64,000 nt of DNA from a virus. The stretch covers positions 62,001 through 126,000 of IMG/VR virus record IMGVR_UViG_3300044568_006268. One strand, given 5' to 3'. How positions within the stretch are numbered: the first letter of the stretch is position 1; each line of letters begins with the position of its first letter. The position numbers and the translations under genes were made by a program. The notes under the pieces are model-generated. The model saw only the letters and a program-made list of their open reading frames with translations, had not been told where the DNA came from and made no database searches. Positions 28,409-37,960 of this stretch are shown here, piece by piece.

Positions 28409-29032
28409 TTAGTTAGCTAAACTTCTAAGTTTAGATATTAATTCATCTCTTTCTTTTATATAGTCTCTGGTATCAAAAGTTTCATCGTCGATTAAACGAA
28501 AATCTTCCCAAATATAATTACATTCTTCAAAATCTACAATCTTTTGATTTTCGATTAATTGAATTCCAAAATGTAAAATTCTGAGTGCGTGAAATATTCC
28601 TTTTTTGGCCGAATGTTTCCAATCATCTTTAGCTTGCAAATCGGCAATATGCCAAGAGTTAGAAGCCTTTGTAATGATTTTCTTTATCATTTCTTTATTG
28701 TTCCATTTAGAGACTTTGAATGGCCAGTTAGCTTGAATAACATTTTCTTCAGGAAGTGACAAACATTCTAATGCTGAAATATCATAGTTGTTAATGGCAT
28801 CGATAAATCCACTTCTCGAATAAAGAACTCCTTGAATGGTTCGAGTTTTATTTGATATTGCATTTTGTTTGAATGCTCCACTTTTTAACATCGAACCTTT
28901 CGTGACAATGATGTAATCATGGTCAGAGTCTTCATTTGCCGTACCATAAATTCGGCTACCATATTCATAAATGTTTAGCACATCTTCATCGATACGAAGT
29001 TCGGCTAAAATTCTTTCTGCTTCGGTTACCAT
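28409..29032 (-). CDS. RlaP/YcgL-like nucleotidyltransferase (RNA-repair type)
   Basis: 207 residues. NIYEYGSRIYGTANEDSDHDYIIV contains the Pol-beta superfamily motif G-S-x-x-x-G...D-x-D. The remaining part (WKHSAKKGIFHALRIL) fits the family of predicted nucleotidyltransferases called RlaP, linked to RNA repair operons. The substrate is unknown. It lies in one operon with the CCA-adding enzyme, supporting a tRNA-repair role. Confidence 0.75.
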   Translation of the reverse strand: MVTEAERILAELRIDEDVLNIYEYGSRIYGTANEDSDHDYIIVTKGSMLKSGAFKQNAISNKTRTIQGVLYSRSGFIDAINNYDISALECLSLPEENVIQANWPFKVSKWNNKEMIKKIITKASNSWHIADLQAKDDWKHSAKKGIFHALRILHFGIQLIENQKIVDFEECNYIWEDFRLIDDETFDTRDYIKERDELISKLRSLAN

Positions 29033-29283
29033 GATATTGTATGATAGTCTTGTTCTCTCGGATCTCTAAAATCTCCTTGATTTAGCTTAACAACAAATCC
29101 TCTAGATTCTAATTCTCTCTTCGTCAAGTTATCTAATGAAATAAAAACATTAGCCGACATTTTATTTTCTCTAACTGCAGCTTCAATAAGAGTTTGACAT
29201 TTTTGCAATTGAAGTTTTACCTTTTCTCCTAATACTGCGGTTGCTTTTGTTCTGCACATTTGTGCTGTAAAATTACTGTCCAT
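29026..29283 (-). CDS. hypothetical protein, 85 aa
   Basis: A charged helical protein beginning MDSNFTAQMCRTKATAVLGE. It overlaps both the CCA-adding enzyme gene (one codon) and the RlaP-like gene, so it may be an accessory protein. No family is recognised. Confidence 0.6.
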   Translation of the reverse strand: MDSNFTAQMCRTKATAVLGEKVKLQLQKCQTLIEAAVRENKMSANVFISLDNLTKRELESRGFVVKLNQGDFRDPREQDYHTISW

Positions 29284-30026
29284 TATTTTGCGTGTTTAAA
29301 TGTTGGGTTTAACCAAAGTCCATTAGCAAATATTAATGCTAATAAACCCGGAATTTGATTTTGGTCGATAGAAGTTAACAACTTAATAGTTGCAACGGTA
29401 TCGTGTTTCATCATTTTGAAAAGTTCTTCTCGGATTCTTTCTCCACTAACAGTAGTTCTTAATTTCTCAAGAATTTCTTCTTGTTCCATAGCTTGAAAAA
29501 TTGTGTGATGAATAAGAAATCCTTTAGTGATAGAAAATCTAATAGCTCTTAAGATTCTTAATGGATCGTCCATCATAGTTATCTTAGCATCTAGTGGAGT
29601 TCTTAAGATTTTCATTTCTAAATCTTCTTGACCGTTGAATAAATCGATAATGTTACCATCTACATCTTCAGCCATTGCATTTAGTGTAAAATCTCTTCGC
29701 ATAAGGTCATCTTCAAGAGTACCTAATTCTAGAATAGGTCTTCTAGTTCCTTCCATGTAACCAATTTCTTTTCTGGCCATTACAAAATCAGCATCTAACT
29801 TAGCGAACTTATGATCGGTTGGAAATTTAGCTCGGATAGTAAACATTTCCGGAACAGAAAGAAAGATAGTAAATCCTTGATCAGTCATCCATTTTTCCAT
29901 TTCAGCAAATCCACTTTCTACTGTTTGGTCTAAATTATCGAGTACAAAAGTAAAATCGATATCCTTAGAATTGATTCCTAGGAATGCGTCTCTTACGCAA
30001 CCTCCTACTTTGAATATCTTTGGCAT
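29283..30026 (-). CDS. cca: tRNA nucleotidyltransferase (CCA-adding), class II head
   Basis: 247 residues. FKVGGCVRDAFLG (6-17), the catalytic KDIDFTF with D22 and D24, RRDFTLNAMA (110-119) and DPLRILRAIRF (154-164) are the class II head and neck motifs. The tail domain of bacterial enzymes is absent, giving a short form. The enzyme adds CCA to tRNA 3' ends; nearly all tRNA genes in this window lack encoded CCA. It is first below promoter copy 11. Confidence 0.9.
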   Translation of the reverse strand: MPKIFKVGGCVRDAFLGINSKDIDFTFVLDNLDQTVESGFAEMEKWMTDQGFTIFLSVPEMFTIRAKFPTDHKFAKLDADFVMARKEIGYMEGTRRPILELGTLEDDLMRRDFTLNAMAEDVDGNIIDLFNGQEDLEMKILRTPLDAKITMMDDPLRILRAIRFSITKGFLIHHTIFQAMEQEEILEKLRTTVSGERIREELFKMMKHDTVATIKLLTSIDQNQIPGLLALIFANGLWLNPTFKHAK

Positions 30027-30040
30027 AATTATGTAGTTTT

Positions 30041-30110
30041 AATTTATAAGACAAATATAACAAAAAAACTCGATACTTGGAAATATCGAGTCGAAAGTTA
30101 TTAACAATTT
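30041..30110 (-). promoter_or_regulatory. class A promoter, copy 11, overlapping a terminator hairpin
   Basis: TTGTTAATAAC, hairpin ACTCGATAT-TTCCAAGT-ATCGAGT with T7, and TATATTTG 24 nt from TTTCCAAG. It terminates the fibre operon and starts the CCA-adding operon. Confidence 0.82.
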
Positions 30111-30114
30111 AACG

Positions 30115-32889
30115 TTAACCTACTCCTCCTGCACCAAGTTTTCTAGGTGGCATGTTGGTAAATATCCATCCTGAGCCAGCAGTCGAAATTGCTTGATTAT
30201 TGACACTATTAAGTCCAGCATACCACGTATTAGTAGAAGGTGTTGCAATGCAATGTTGAATATTTAAGTAGTCACAATTTACTACGCCTAAAGGTGATTT
30301 TACGAGGTTAAACCCATTTACAGTATTTCCACTATTTAAAGTTATTAAATTACCAGGTGAGCCATTAACTACGAAATTACCTACGGTGAAAGTACCACCT
30401 TGTGAAAATAATAAAGAATGAGCGGCAGTTCCTATATCAATAAAATTAACACATGATAAAGTCGTGTTTATACCACAAGATCCAGTACTTCCGGCTCTGT
30501 TCCATTGTAATGTATAATATAAAGCGTTAGTTCCTCCTGAGAAATTAACAGAATTTGATGATGAATTCGTTATATTAATTGTTGCAGTTCCTCCATTAAA
30601 AGTTAAATTTGTGGAGTTTACATTCCAAACAGTACCAGTTCCAGTAATTGTCCAAGTACCACTGCCCATTGATATGTATCTCACACCAGTACCAGCGGCG
30701 GCAAAAGTTCCTAAATTATAATTACGAGATCCTTCAGTTATTATGCTTCCTATAGCAAGAGTTAATGTACCACTAACATTCAATGTACCATATGATTGTA
30801 AATTGCCATTTGATATGTTAAGAGTTGGTGTTGTTAGTGTACTATAATAAAGTAAAGAACTCGGAGATGTAGCGTTAGATAATGTTATAGACGATGTTAC
30901 GTTAGCGTTTCCTGTAAATAATACAGCTCCTTGGGCAGAATGAGTTAGAGTTGCAATCGATGCAATTCCAGTAACTTCAACCGAATTACCAAATCCTAAT
31001 ACGCTATTATTTAAAAGCATAGTACCGCTTAGAGTTAAAGAAGAATAAAAATATGTAGTATTACATGCGGTTGAAGTAAATGCCGTACCAGTAAAAGGTC
31101 CGTTAAAATAAACATATGCCGCTGAAGTAACCAGAAATGCAGCATTAGAAGAAAATCCGTCAAAATCTATCATTAACGTATTAGGTCCAGTTACGGAATC
31201 AGTTATTGTAACTGGACCCGTTACGAGAGATTTACCATTTAATGTTACGTATGCTTGATTGGAGCCAGAACCTAATACTGCAAATCCATTAAATATCATA
31301 GTAGGTGTTAATGTTGGAGTTCCTGCCGAAGCTGCAATAGTTAAATTACTACCTATGGTTAAAGTTTGACCTGCCGCATTCGACCAGATTGCGTTTGTAC
31401 CAGAAGAGAATTCTAAAGATTTAATTGTAGCAGTCGAAAATGAAACTGCAGCTCCTCCAGTATTTGTAACATAAATATCAAAGAGACCAGTAGTAGAAGC
31501 TGCTAAAGTTATAGTCGAGCCACCAGAACCACCTAAATAAACTCCGATTTGAGGATAAAAAACTGTATTAAATGATAATGTTCGAGCGACTGATAAAGAA
31601 CTAATAAGATAAACATTATTGATACCTACCGTTAGATTAGCGTTTGTAGCAGAACTAATTAAGGTTCCAGAACCTGATAGATATAAATCATTCGTTAATA
31701 TTGATCGTGGATTTGAGTTAGAACTGGATATAGCACCACAATAAATATCTCCGCCGCTTCCTGTTGTATCTATGGTGCCATTTGTAAGTATAATGCTAGC
31801 AGTTGTAATAAGACTTCCTACAGTTACGATTATTCCGGTAGCATCTGAACCACTAACGGTTATTGCGGAAGTGAAAGATTTATTATATTGATTAGATAAA
31901 TAAAAGGCCTGCACTGCCGTTGGGTTATTAATAGCAATTGGCGGTGATGCGGTGATGGTCATGGCAGAATTAAAAGAAATCGCACCATAATCGCTATTAA
32001 ATGTCATAGTGGATGTACCATTATTCCAATTCATATTTGGCGTTACTCCAGGAGAAGCATATACACCCCAATCAAAATTTTGATACATTGTGGTAGTACC
32101 AAAGTTAATTGATGCGCCACCGGTATTATGACAATAAAAATCATAGAAGTTACCGTTTGCAGTATATGAACCAGTTCCGTTTCCGGTTATATGAAAACTT
32201 ACTTTAAAAGTTCCTCCATATGAGACACTCGCAGTTGTTACCGTATTTGTTATAGTTTTAGTATCCGATGATGTATTTGTAACTTTTACGACAGATCCAT
32301 CGTTCCAACTAAAATTAGTTCCCGACACGTTCCAAACCGTTCCAGAACCGGTCACTGACATTTCATTAAGTTGAATAGTTCTTTCGACCGATCCAGCCGA
32401 AGCAAAACGACCAACGGATACATTGATACCAGGAGAATTTAGTACGATAGCTCCACCACTTAATGTTAGAGTTGCCGTTGGGGACATTGTAAAATTATCG
32501 TAAAAATTCAATACTCCGTTTATTGTGCTAACTGTAATATTAAATGTTACTATTTTTCCGTTAGATATAAAAGCAGAAAATCCGGTAGTTGTTGCAGTTC
32601 CTGTCCACGTAAGTCCCATTGAGGAACCTAAAACTATTGCATTATTACATGATACGTTTGCAGTGCCTGCTAATGTACCAGTAAATCCTGTACAATCAAG
32701 AGTTTGAAATGAGGAAGCAAGTGCGATAGTTAATGTACCTGAGCCTGATTCAGCGGTTAAATAAACATCGTCTGCTATAGTTGGTACAGTAGTAGTCCCT
32801 AGAGTACCACCTGGTCCATTATACCAGTTTGCTGCAGTTGACCACAATCCACTCCCGTTACCCGCTACATACCAATACTTAGCTGCCAT
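30115..32889 (-). CDS. large tail fibre/adhesin protein
   Basis: 924 residues, very rich in glycine, serine, threonine and asparagine with short beta-strand repeats (for example SGSGTLTIALAS), consistent with a beta-helix or beta-solenoid fibre. The N-terminus AAKYWYVAGNGSGLWSTAAN is a WYV...W motif seen at the start of phage and bacterial adhesin-like proteins. There is no signal peptide. The C-terminus is PPRKLGAGGVG. It is the largest gene here and probably recognises the host surface. Confidence 0.75.
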   Translation of the reverse strand: MAAKYWYVAGNGSGLWSTAANWYNGPGGTLGTTTVPTIADDVYLTAESGSGTLTIALASSFQTLDCTGFTGTLAGTANVSCNNAIVLGSSMGLTWTGTATTTGFSAFISNGKIVTFNITVSTINGVLNFYDNFTMSPTATLTLSGGAIVLNSPGINVSVGRFASAGSVERTIQLNEMSVTGSGTVWNVSGTNFSWNDGSVVKVTNTSSDTKTITNTVTTASVSYGGTFKVSFHITGNGTGSYTANGNFYDFYCHNTGGASINFGTTTMYQNFDWGVYASPGVTPNMNWNNGTSTMTFNSDYGAISFNSAMTITASPPIAINNPTAVQAFYLSNQYNKSFTSAITVSGSDATGIIVTVGSLITTASIILTNGTIDTTGSGGDIYCGAISSSNSNPRSILTNDLYLSGSGTLISSATNANLTVGINNVYLISSLSVARTLSFNTVFYPQIGVYLGGSGGSTITLAASTTGLFDIYVTNTGGAAVSFSTATIKSLEFSSGTNAIWSNAAGQTLTIGSNLTIAASAGTPTLTPTMIFNGFAVLGSGSNQAYVTLNGKSLVTGPVTITDSVTGPNTLMIDFDGFSSNAAFLVTSAAYVYFNGPFTGTAFTSTACNTTYFYSSLTLSGTMLLNNSVLGFGNSVEVTGIASIATLTHSAQGAVLFTGNANVTSSITLSNATSPSSLLYYSTLTTPTLNISNGNLQSYGTLNVSGTLTLAIGSIITEGSRNYNLGTFAAAGTGVRYISMGSGTWTITGTGTVWNVNSTNLTFNGGTATINITNSSSNSVNFSGGTNALYYTLQWNRAGSTGSCGINTTLSCVNFIDIGTAAHSLLFSQGGTFTVGNFVVNGSPGNLITLNSGNTVNGFNLVKSPLGVVNCDYLNIQHCIATPSTNTWYAGLNSVNNQAISTAGSGWIFTNMPPRKLGAGGVG

Positions 32890-32896
32890 ATTAAAA

Positions 32897-33259
32897 TTAT
32901 GTTATAGGATCTTCAGAAGGAGGAGTTTCTTCGATAGGAGTTTCTTCGATAGGAGTTTCTTCGATAGGAGTTTCTTCGATAGGAGTTTCTTCGATAGGAG
33001 TTTCTTCTATGATTGCTCGAGTTAAATTCAATTGAGCTATCACATAATCTTCGAGTACTGAATCATCCGTACCCCATTGCAAAACTATTTCATGAGGAAT
33101 TATCATAGATCCTTCGAAGGTTTTATCATCACCTATTAATTTCCAAAATACTTCAACAGTATCTGGAAAAAGAGGAAATGAATTAACTGTTACCTCTAGT
33201 GAATCTATATTCCACCCTAAAGGATATGTGAAAGTAGAAATTGGTTGAATATTTGCCAT
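32897..33259 (-). CDS. structural protein with EETPI repeats, 120 aa
   Basis: An about 90-residue globular part is followed by five copies of the 5-residue repeat EETPI and then EETPP. It lies between fibre genes and is probably a small virion or fibre accessory protein. Confidence 0.65.
   Translation of the reverse strand: MANIQPISTFTYPLGWNIDSLEVTVNSFPLFPDTVEVFWKLIGDDKTFEGSMIIPHEIVLQWGTDDSVLEDYVIAQLNLTRAIIEETPIEETPIEETPIEETPIEETPIEETPPSEDPIT
32925..33012 (-). repeat. 15-bp tandem repeat encoding EETPI
   Basis: Near-perfect tandem copies of a 15-bp unit (plus strand cgataggagtttctt), about five to six units. The identity is high at the DNA level, so copy number can change easily. Confidence 0.85.
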
Positions 33260-33261
33260 CG

Positions 33262-33708
33262 TTATTTATAGAATATGTTTATGTTTAAATCGTTTAATGC
33301 TACTGCAACTGTATCGGTGTCAGCTATTCCAGTAGTTGTAGATATTGCAATTCCAGTAGAAAAATTAATACCTGCTGGATATGATACGTTTGCTCCTGAT
33401 AAAGGTGGAATAACTACCGAAAAATAAACCGATGCTCCGGCTGTAGGTGTACCCGCATTATTATGAAAGGCAACTTTTCTAGCAGAACCATTGTTATTAT
33501 AGATGTACCATCCAGTTACTTTCCCGGCACTAGATTTTATATTTGTTAGATTAGTTGAGGCAGCAGAAACTAGGTGAAATGCCGTAGCTCCACCAGTAGC
33601 AACCTCTTGTAAGGAAACATTTACCGTTGATTGATCTGGAGCTATAACAACCGGAGAAGAATTCGCTGAAGCCGTTGGTCCATTTGGATTATTAGGATTG
33701 TATGCCAT
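33262..33708 (-). CDS. virion-surface-like protein, 148 aa
   Basis: A beta-rich protein without charged stretches (SSAGKVTGWYIYNNNGSARK, a small jelly-roll-like pattern). Proteins of this type accompany fibre genes in phages of Bacteroidota and others. It is probably a head or tail decoration protein; the family is not named. Confidence 0.6.
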   Translation of the reverse strand: MAYNPNNPNGPTASANSSPVVIAPDQSTVNVSLQEVATGGATAFHLVSAASTNLTNIKSSAGKVTGWYIYNNNGSARKVAFHNNAGTPTAGASVYFSVVIPPLSGANVSYPAGINFSTGIAISTTTGIADTDTVAVALNDLNINIFYK

Positions 33709-33721
33709 TTTATTTTTTATT

Positions 33722-34879
33722 TTATATTACCCACCAGTTTGCGTTATCTGAAACTAAAGTAATTGATTCATATATTTTGTTTATTACTGCAGTAAGTCCA
33801 TCATCTATCGTTTGAGTAGAAAATGCATCAACAGTAATTGGTGGAGTACCATCTATTTTTTTAATTACTAATGTTGAAGTATTATCAATTGCAGTAGGTA
33901 GATTAACTTGAAAAGCTCCTCCAGAAGTATTACATTTTAAAATAAAGGTTCCTGCAGTTGCACTTATATTATATGTAGTAGATGCAGAATCAATTACATA
34001 ACCGCTAACACCTCCTGTTCCAGCAGGACCGGTAGCACCTTGAGGACCAGTAGCACCAACTGGACCGGTTATACCAATTCCGGTAGCTCCATTAAGACCA
34101 TCGTTTCCAGTAGGTCCAGTAGGTCCATTAAGGCCAGTAGGTCCAGTTTGACCTACTCCAGTAGCACCAGTAATTCCGATAAGACCAGTAGCACCGATAG
34201 GACCTTGAAGTCCAGTAGCACCAGTTTGTCCATTATTACCAGTAGGACCTTGAAGTCCAGTAGCACCAGTAGGACCTTGAAGTCCAGTAGCACCAGTAGG
34301 ACCTTGAAGTCCAGTAGCACCAGTTTGTCCATTATTACCGGTAGAACCTTGAATTCCAGTAGAACCAGTTTGTCCATCGTTTCCAGTAGGACCTATTCCA
34401 CCAGTCATTCCAATAGCTCCAGTTTGTCCATCATTTCCGGTAGCACCTTGAAGGCCATTGTTTCCGGTAGGACCAGTAGCTCCGGCTACACCAGGATTTC
34501 CTGTAGCACCAGTAGCTCCAATTTGACCATCATTTCCTGTAGCACCAGTAAGACCGATTTGACCATCATTTCCAGTAGGACCGGTAGGTCCAGTTACACC
34601 TGCACCGGTTGGACCGATTTGTCCATTATTTCCAGTAGGACCGGTAGGTCCTTGAATTCCAGTAGCTCCGGTTTCACCAGCACCAGTAGAACCAGTAGCA
34701 CCTTTATTTCCGTCTACCCCTGTAGGACCGGTAGCTCCTGTTTGACCTCTACTTGCTTGTAAAGTTATAGGATTACCGAGTCCATCATAATAATTTCCGT
34801 TTCCGTCTGTTTGTAAAAGATTACCAAAAGAGTTTGATACGAACTGATTGGTTAAATCAAAATCTTGATTTTGTGGCAT
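33722..34879 (-). CDS. collagen-like fibre protein
   Basis: 385 residues. An N-terminal about 45-residue region ([20 protein letters not shown]) is followed by some 240 residues of Gly-X-Y repeats, mostly GPTGATG and GLQGPTG types, and then a C-terminal globular domain of about 95 residues that would nucleate the trimer. Collagen-like triple helices are known in phage fibres. Confidence 0.85.
   Translation of the reverse strand: MPQNQDFDLTNQFVSNSFGNLLQTDGNGNYYDGLGNPITLQASRGQTGATGPTGVDGNKGATGSTGAGETGATGIQGPTGPTGNNGQIGPTGAGVTGPTGPTGNDGQIGLTGATGNDGQIGATGATGNPGVAGATGPTGNNGLQGATGNDGQTGAIGMTGGIGPTGNDGQTGSTGIQGSTGNNGQTGATGLQGPTGATGLQGPTGATGLQGPTGNNGQTGATGLQGPIGATGLIGITGATGVGQTGPTGLNGPTGPTGNDGLNGATGIGITGPVGATGPQGATGPAGTGGVSGYVIDSASTTYNISATAGTFILKCNTSGGAFQVNLPTAIDNTSTLVIKKIDGTPPITVDAFSTQTIDDGLTAVINKIYESITLVSDNANWWVI
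34040..34740 (-). repeat. Gly-X-Y coding repeats
   Basis: A long low-complexity tract with 9-bp and 18-bp units (plus strand, for example ccagtagcaccagtagga). The opposite strand shows open frames here only because of the repeat. Confidence 0.85.
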
Positions 34880-34881
34880 TG

Positions 34882-35418
34882 TTATCTAATATTAGAAATT
34901 CTAACTCCAACTTTTGGTGCGGTCTCAACCGATTCCGTAACCTTAACCGTTACTTTCTTAGAGCTAGTAGCTACAAAAGTATCTTCCCAAGGATTAAATA
35001 CCATGTCATCAGCTATAACTTCAAGTTTTATTTTTCCTATCTCATTTTCTAACAGAAAATTCATTTTACGTAAAGGTATTTCACAATGTCCTTTATCGTC
35101 AATAGTACCTTCAAACATATAAGTCATATCCTTACTTTCAATAATAACTCTAGCCTTACTATTTGCTGGATTAGCTCCTGATATTTCCATATCACAAATA
35201 AACGTTTCAGTTTTATCTCTAAATACTTTATATCCGGTAACAGGTTCTTCAACTATAGGTGTGATAGATTCCTGTATTTTTTGAGGTTCTCTGATTGGTG
35301 GAGTATTGATTTCCGGCTTTTCATCGATAACAACCGTTTCTAATACAGGTTCGTTTTCAATGGATTCGGTAGATCTTTCTTTAGCTAATTTAGCCATGAA
35401 TGTTTCGAAACTTTCCAT
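34882..35418 (-). CDS. structural-region protein, 178 aa
   Basis: An acidic N-terminal about 60 residues (low-complexity glutamate/proline) is followed by a beta-rich domain ([33 protein letters not shown]). It lies between the collagen-like gene and the next structural gene. Probably a virion protein. Confidence 0.6.
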   Translation of the reverse strand: MESFETFMAKLAKERSTESIENEPVLETVVIDEKPEINTPPIREPQKIQESITPIVEEPVTGYKVFRDKTETFICDMEISGANPANSKARVIIESKDMTYMFEGTIDDKGHCEIPLRKMNFLLENEIGKIKLEVIADDMVFNPWEDTFVATSSKKVTVKVTESVETAPKVGVRISNIR

Positions 35419-35436
35419 TTAGTGTGTTGCTTTTTG

Positions 35437-35805
35437 TTATATATCCTTCCTACTAATGTGAGTAAGTTTTACTTGCGGTTTAAGGACTTCTTCAATAGTT
35501 CGATCTATTTCAGTCAAAGTCATTACGCATTCAGGATTTCTTTCTTTTAATTGATGAGATGTAATACCATTAACTCTACATATAAGATTGACGAATTTCT
35601 TATATTCTTTACCGGTTAAGGCTTGCTTTACTATTTCCTGTGGCGGCAAATAAACATGCTTAGCTGCCGGATTTGTTAAATTTGCATTTACTCCTCCTAA
35701 TGCATCACGAACTTTTATCGTAATTGCTACATCATCCCATGTATAATATGCACCTATCCATTCCTCATTCAAATTAGACCATTTGAAATATATCTTTTCG
35801 TCCAT
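35437..35805 (-). CDS. hypothetical protein, 122 aa
   Basis: A soluble protein beginning MDEKIYFKWSNLNEEWIGAY with a C-terminal helical region. It is preceded by an ACATATAAT element at about 35808-35820. Its place at the border of fibre and lysis genes suggests a structural role; there is no proof. Confidence 0.6.
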   Translation of the reverse strand: MDEKIYFKWSNLNEEWIGAYYTWDDVAITIKVRDALGGVNANLTNPAAKHVYLPPQEIVKQALTGKEYKKFVNLICRVNGITSHQLKERNPECVMTLTEIDRTIEEVLKPQVKLTHISRKDI

Positions 35806-35835
35806 TTCTATTATATGTTAATAACTTCAAAAAGA

Positions 35836-36309
35836 TTATTTAGGAGTATCGTATTTTTCGAGAATAGATGTCATCTTTTTTAGTATAGGCTTTTGATTTA
35901 CAGGCACTATAGTTTTCTTAATTTGTACAATAGGTTCAGGTTCTCGAACGCTTCTCAAAACTCGAATAGTATCGTAAGGATTGTCTCTTTCTATTTCGTT
36001 AACTTCGGGTCTTCGTACTAAAGTTCTTTCGACTAGAGTTTGAGGTTTAAGTGAGAGCATACTATCTAAAAGGCGTTTTACTTCTAAAATATCTTTTGTC
36101 TTTTTATTGCTATCATCCATTATTTGATTATTCAATTTTAGTTGATTAGCATAAGTAACCATCATTGAATCATATTGAGTAGATATTGATAAACAATCGT
36201 CAGTTTTAAAATACGAAGTACCTATAGCAGTCATCGAACTAAAGATAACTGCTATGATAAATGCCCATATTCTTTGTTTTGGTGTTAGTGATTTTATAAC
36301 TTCAAACAT
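35836..36309 (-). CDS. spanin-like membrane protein, 157 aa
   Basis: One N-terminal transmembrane helix (IWAFIIAVIFSSMTAIGTSYF), then a helical and proline-rich periplasmic domain ending in KYDTPK. This topology matches an inner-membrane spanin (Rz-like), and the gene is next to the M15 peptidase. No outer-membrane partner is visible. The call rests on topology and context. Confidence 0.5.
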   Translation of the reverse strand: MFEVIKSLTPKQRIWAFIIAVIFSSMTAIGTSYFKTDDCLSISTQYDSMMVTYANQLKLNNQIMDDSNKKTKDILEVKRLLDSMLSLKPQTLVERTLVRRPEVNEIERDNPYDTIRVLRSVREPEPIVQIKKTIVPVNQKPILKKMTSILEKYDTPK

Positions 36310-36317
36310 AATTAAAA

Positions 36318-36935
36318 TTATTTGTATGGCGCATATTTAGGTAGGCCCTTAACTCTAACGCAACGTAGAATTTGTTTTCTTTGTTTGCCAGTGGATTCGT
36401 AACTCACATGAACCCAATTTGGATTTATATCATTACCATATTCCCATATAAGCTGGTCAAATTCTAAATTATCTTTAATAAAATCAAAGACCATTTTATT
36501 AGTAATTCCTGTACCTGCAGAATCTTGGTCTAAATCTAAAGCTTCACCAGTACTGTGTTGTGAAGTTAAAGATGCTCCTGGTGTAGCAGCATTTAGGGCT
36601 TTGCTTCTATATCCCGAAGATATTAAAATAGGTTTACCAAAATGTAAACGAATAGGTTCAAAAACCTTTTCGGCTATTAATTTCAAATTAGCCAAATGTT
36701 CAGGAGATGGGGTATTGTCTATTCCAAGGCGTTTTGCTTCACCGGAATTAGTTACTTCGCTAAGCGAAAGGTGTGCACTTAATTTCATAGGATATATTAT
36801 TTTTCTGTCTTCTAATTCTTCCGTTATGATTCGATTCATCATAATTTGAGCATCATCAGGTTTAACACCGGCACGAATTAACATCGATAGTATCTTCATG
36901 CCAAATTCCATTTGGTCATCTGATAATCTTGACAT
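36318..36935 (-). CDS. M15 family peptidase (endolysin)
   Basis: 205 residues. SSGYRSKALN, SQHSTGEALDLD and NWVHVSY hold the zinc-binding histidines and aspartate and the catalytic residues of the M15A D-Ala-D-Ala carboxypeptidase/L-Ala-D-Glu peptidase family. It cuts peptidoglycan cross-links. An N-terminal about 40-residue helical part may anchor or regulate it. There is no signal peptide, so it depends on a holin. Confidence 0.88.
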   Translation of the reverse strand: MSRLSDDQMEFGMKILSMLIRAGVKPDDAQIMMNRIITEELEDRKIIYPMKLSAHLSLSEVTNSGEAKRLGIDNTPSPEHLANLKLIAEKVFEPIRLHFGKPILISSGYRSKALNAATPGASLTSQHSTGEALDLDQDSAGTGITNKMVFDFIKDNLEFDQLIWEYGNDINPNWVHVSYESTGKQRKQILRCVRVKGLPKYAPYK

Positions 36936-36941
36936 CGCTAT

Positions 36942-37517
36942 TTAGCTATTTTTATTCTCGGATGCATATTTTACACCCATAATCGTACCTACGATAGAGA
37001 ATGCGTTTGTGAGTAGAATACCAAACATATTAGACCAAGTCGAACCTATGATTTGAGTGTCTTTACCAGTAAACATTGCAACACTGTACATAATCGTTGT
37101 TATTATTCCAACGCTCATAATTACAACTAAAGCTACTTTGACGATTGTTCCAATTAATTCAGTTTGTGATTTTTTCTGAATAATATCTAAGTCGTTTAAA
37201 GCTGCGTCTTTTGCTACTAATGCCTCAGTTTTAGAATTCTCTGCTTCTTGAAGAGCAATCTTAAGGTCTTCGTTTATACGTATGTTTTCTTCCTCGGATG
37301 CTAATAATTCTCGATTTCTTTCTTGTACTTGTTTAGTAACTTCTAATCGTTTCCTTCTAGCATCTTTGTCCTTTTCTAAAGCCGTTGAAAGATAATCTGA
37401 AAATTCTTTATCACCTTCTTCGGGCTCTATAACTTTAAGTAAGTTACCTTCAATAGCAACTCGTTTAGTCTTTTGAATTTCAAGTAAAAAATCTCGGATT
37501 ACTTTATTTACTTTCAT
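36942..37517 (-). CDS. holin-like membrane protein with coiled coil
   Basis: The N-terminal 120 residues are charged coiled coil. The C-terminal third has two transmembrane helices (TIVKVALVVIMSVGIITTIM and a second one in MFGILLTNAFSIVGTIMG). The gene lies between the response regulator and the M15 peptidase. It could be a holin; it could also be the membrane output of the adjacent kinase pathway. The sequence does not decide. Confidence 0.55.
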   Translation of the reverse strand: MKVNKVIRDFLLEIQKTKRVAIEGNLLKVIEPEEGDKEFSDYLSTALEKDKDARRKRLEVTKQVQERNRELLASEEENIRINEDLKIALQEAENSKTEALVAKDAALNDLDIIQKKSQTELIGTIVKVALVVIMSVGIITTIMYSVAMFTGKDTQIIGSTWSNMFGILLTNAFSIVGTIMGVKYASENKNS

Positions 37518-37948
37518 TATTTATAAACTTTGAACGGCGCAGTTCTATTTTTATAACCTTCAAAATCTTTTTTAAATTCCTCTAGTCTAGGTTCGATGTC
37601 GTCAGATTTGATTATCCAGAATTGAGCTCCAGATTTAACGGCTTTTGCTTGTTCTTCTGGCTCATTAGATGATGAGATGATTCCAATAACCACGTTATTA
37701 CCATACTCAAAGTTTATCTTACGAATAAGCTCGATACCATCATACGAAGAACCTATGATATTAAGATCTACGAAAACACATTCAGGTTTTCCTTCAGGAT
37801 CTTTTTGCCAACCTGAAAATAGTTTAGCAGCTTCGTCTGAGCTATCTATAGACTCAAGAGAAAGTGAAATATCTAAAAGACTGCAAGCGTCTTCGAAAAC
37901 TAAGTGAAAAAGACTTTCGTCATCTACTAGTAAAATTGAATCAATCAT
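37517..37948 (-). CDS. response regulator, receiver domain only
   Basis: 143 residues. Receiver signatures: acidic pair D9/D10 in LLVDDES, phospho-acceptor D61 in VFVDLNI, S92-S94 in IISSS, and K114 in WIIKSDD. There is no DNA-binding output domain, so it acts by protein contact or as a phosphate relay. It overlaps the coiled-coil membrane gene below by a base, pointing to coupling, and lies 12 nt after the kinase gene. Confidence 0.9.
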   Translation of the reverse strand: MIDSILLVDDESLFHLVFEDACSLLDISLSLESIDSSDEAAKLFSGWQKDPEGKPECVFVDLNIIGSSYDGIELIRKINFEYGNNVVIGIISSSNEPEEQAKAVKSGAQFWIIKSDDIEPRLEEFKKDFEGYKNRTAPFKVYK

Positions 37949-37960
37949 TTTTGTTTTATG

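Noticed and set aside
34040-34762. 240-aa serine-rich plus-strand frame
   Set aside because: It is the antisense of the Gly-X-Y repeat of the collagen-like gene.
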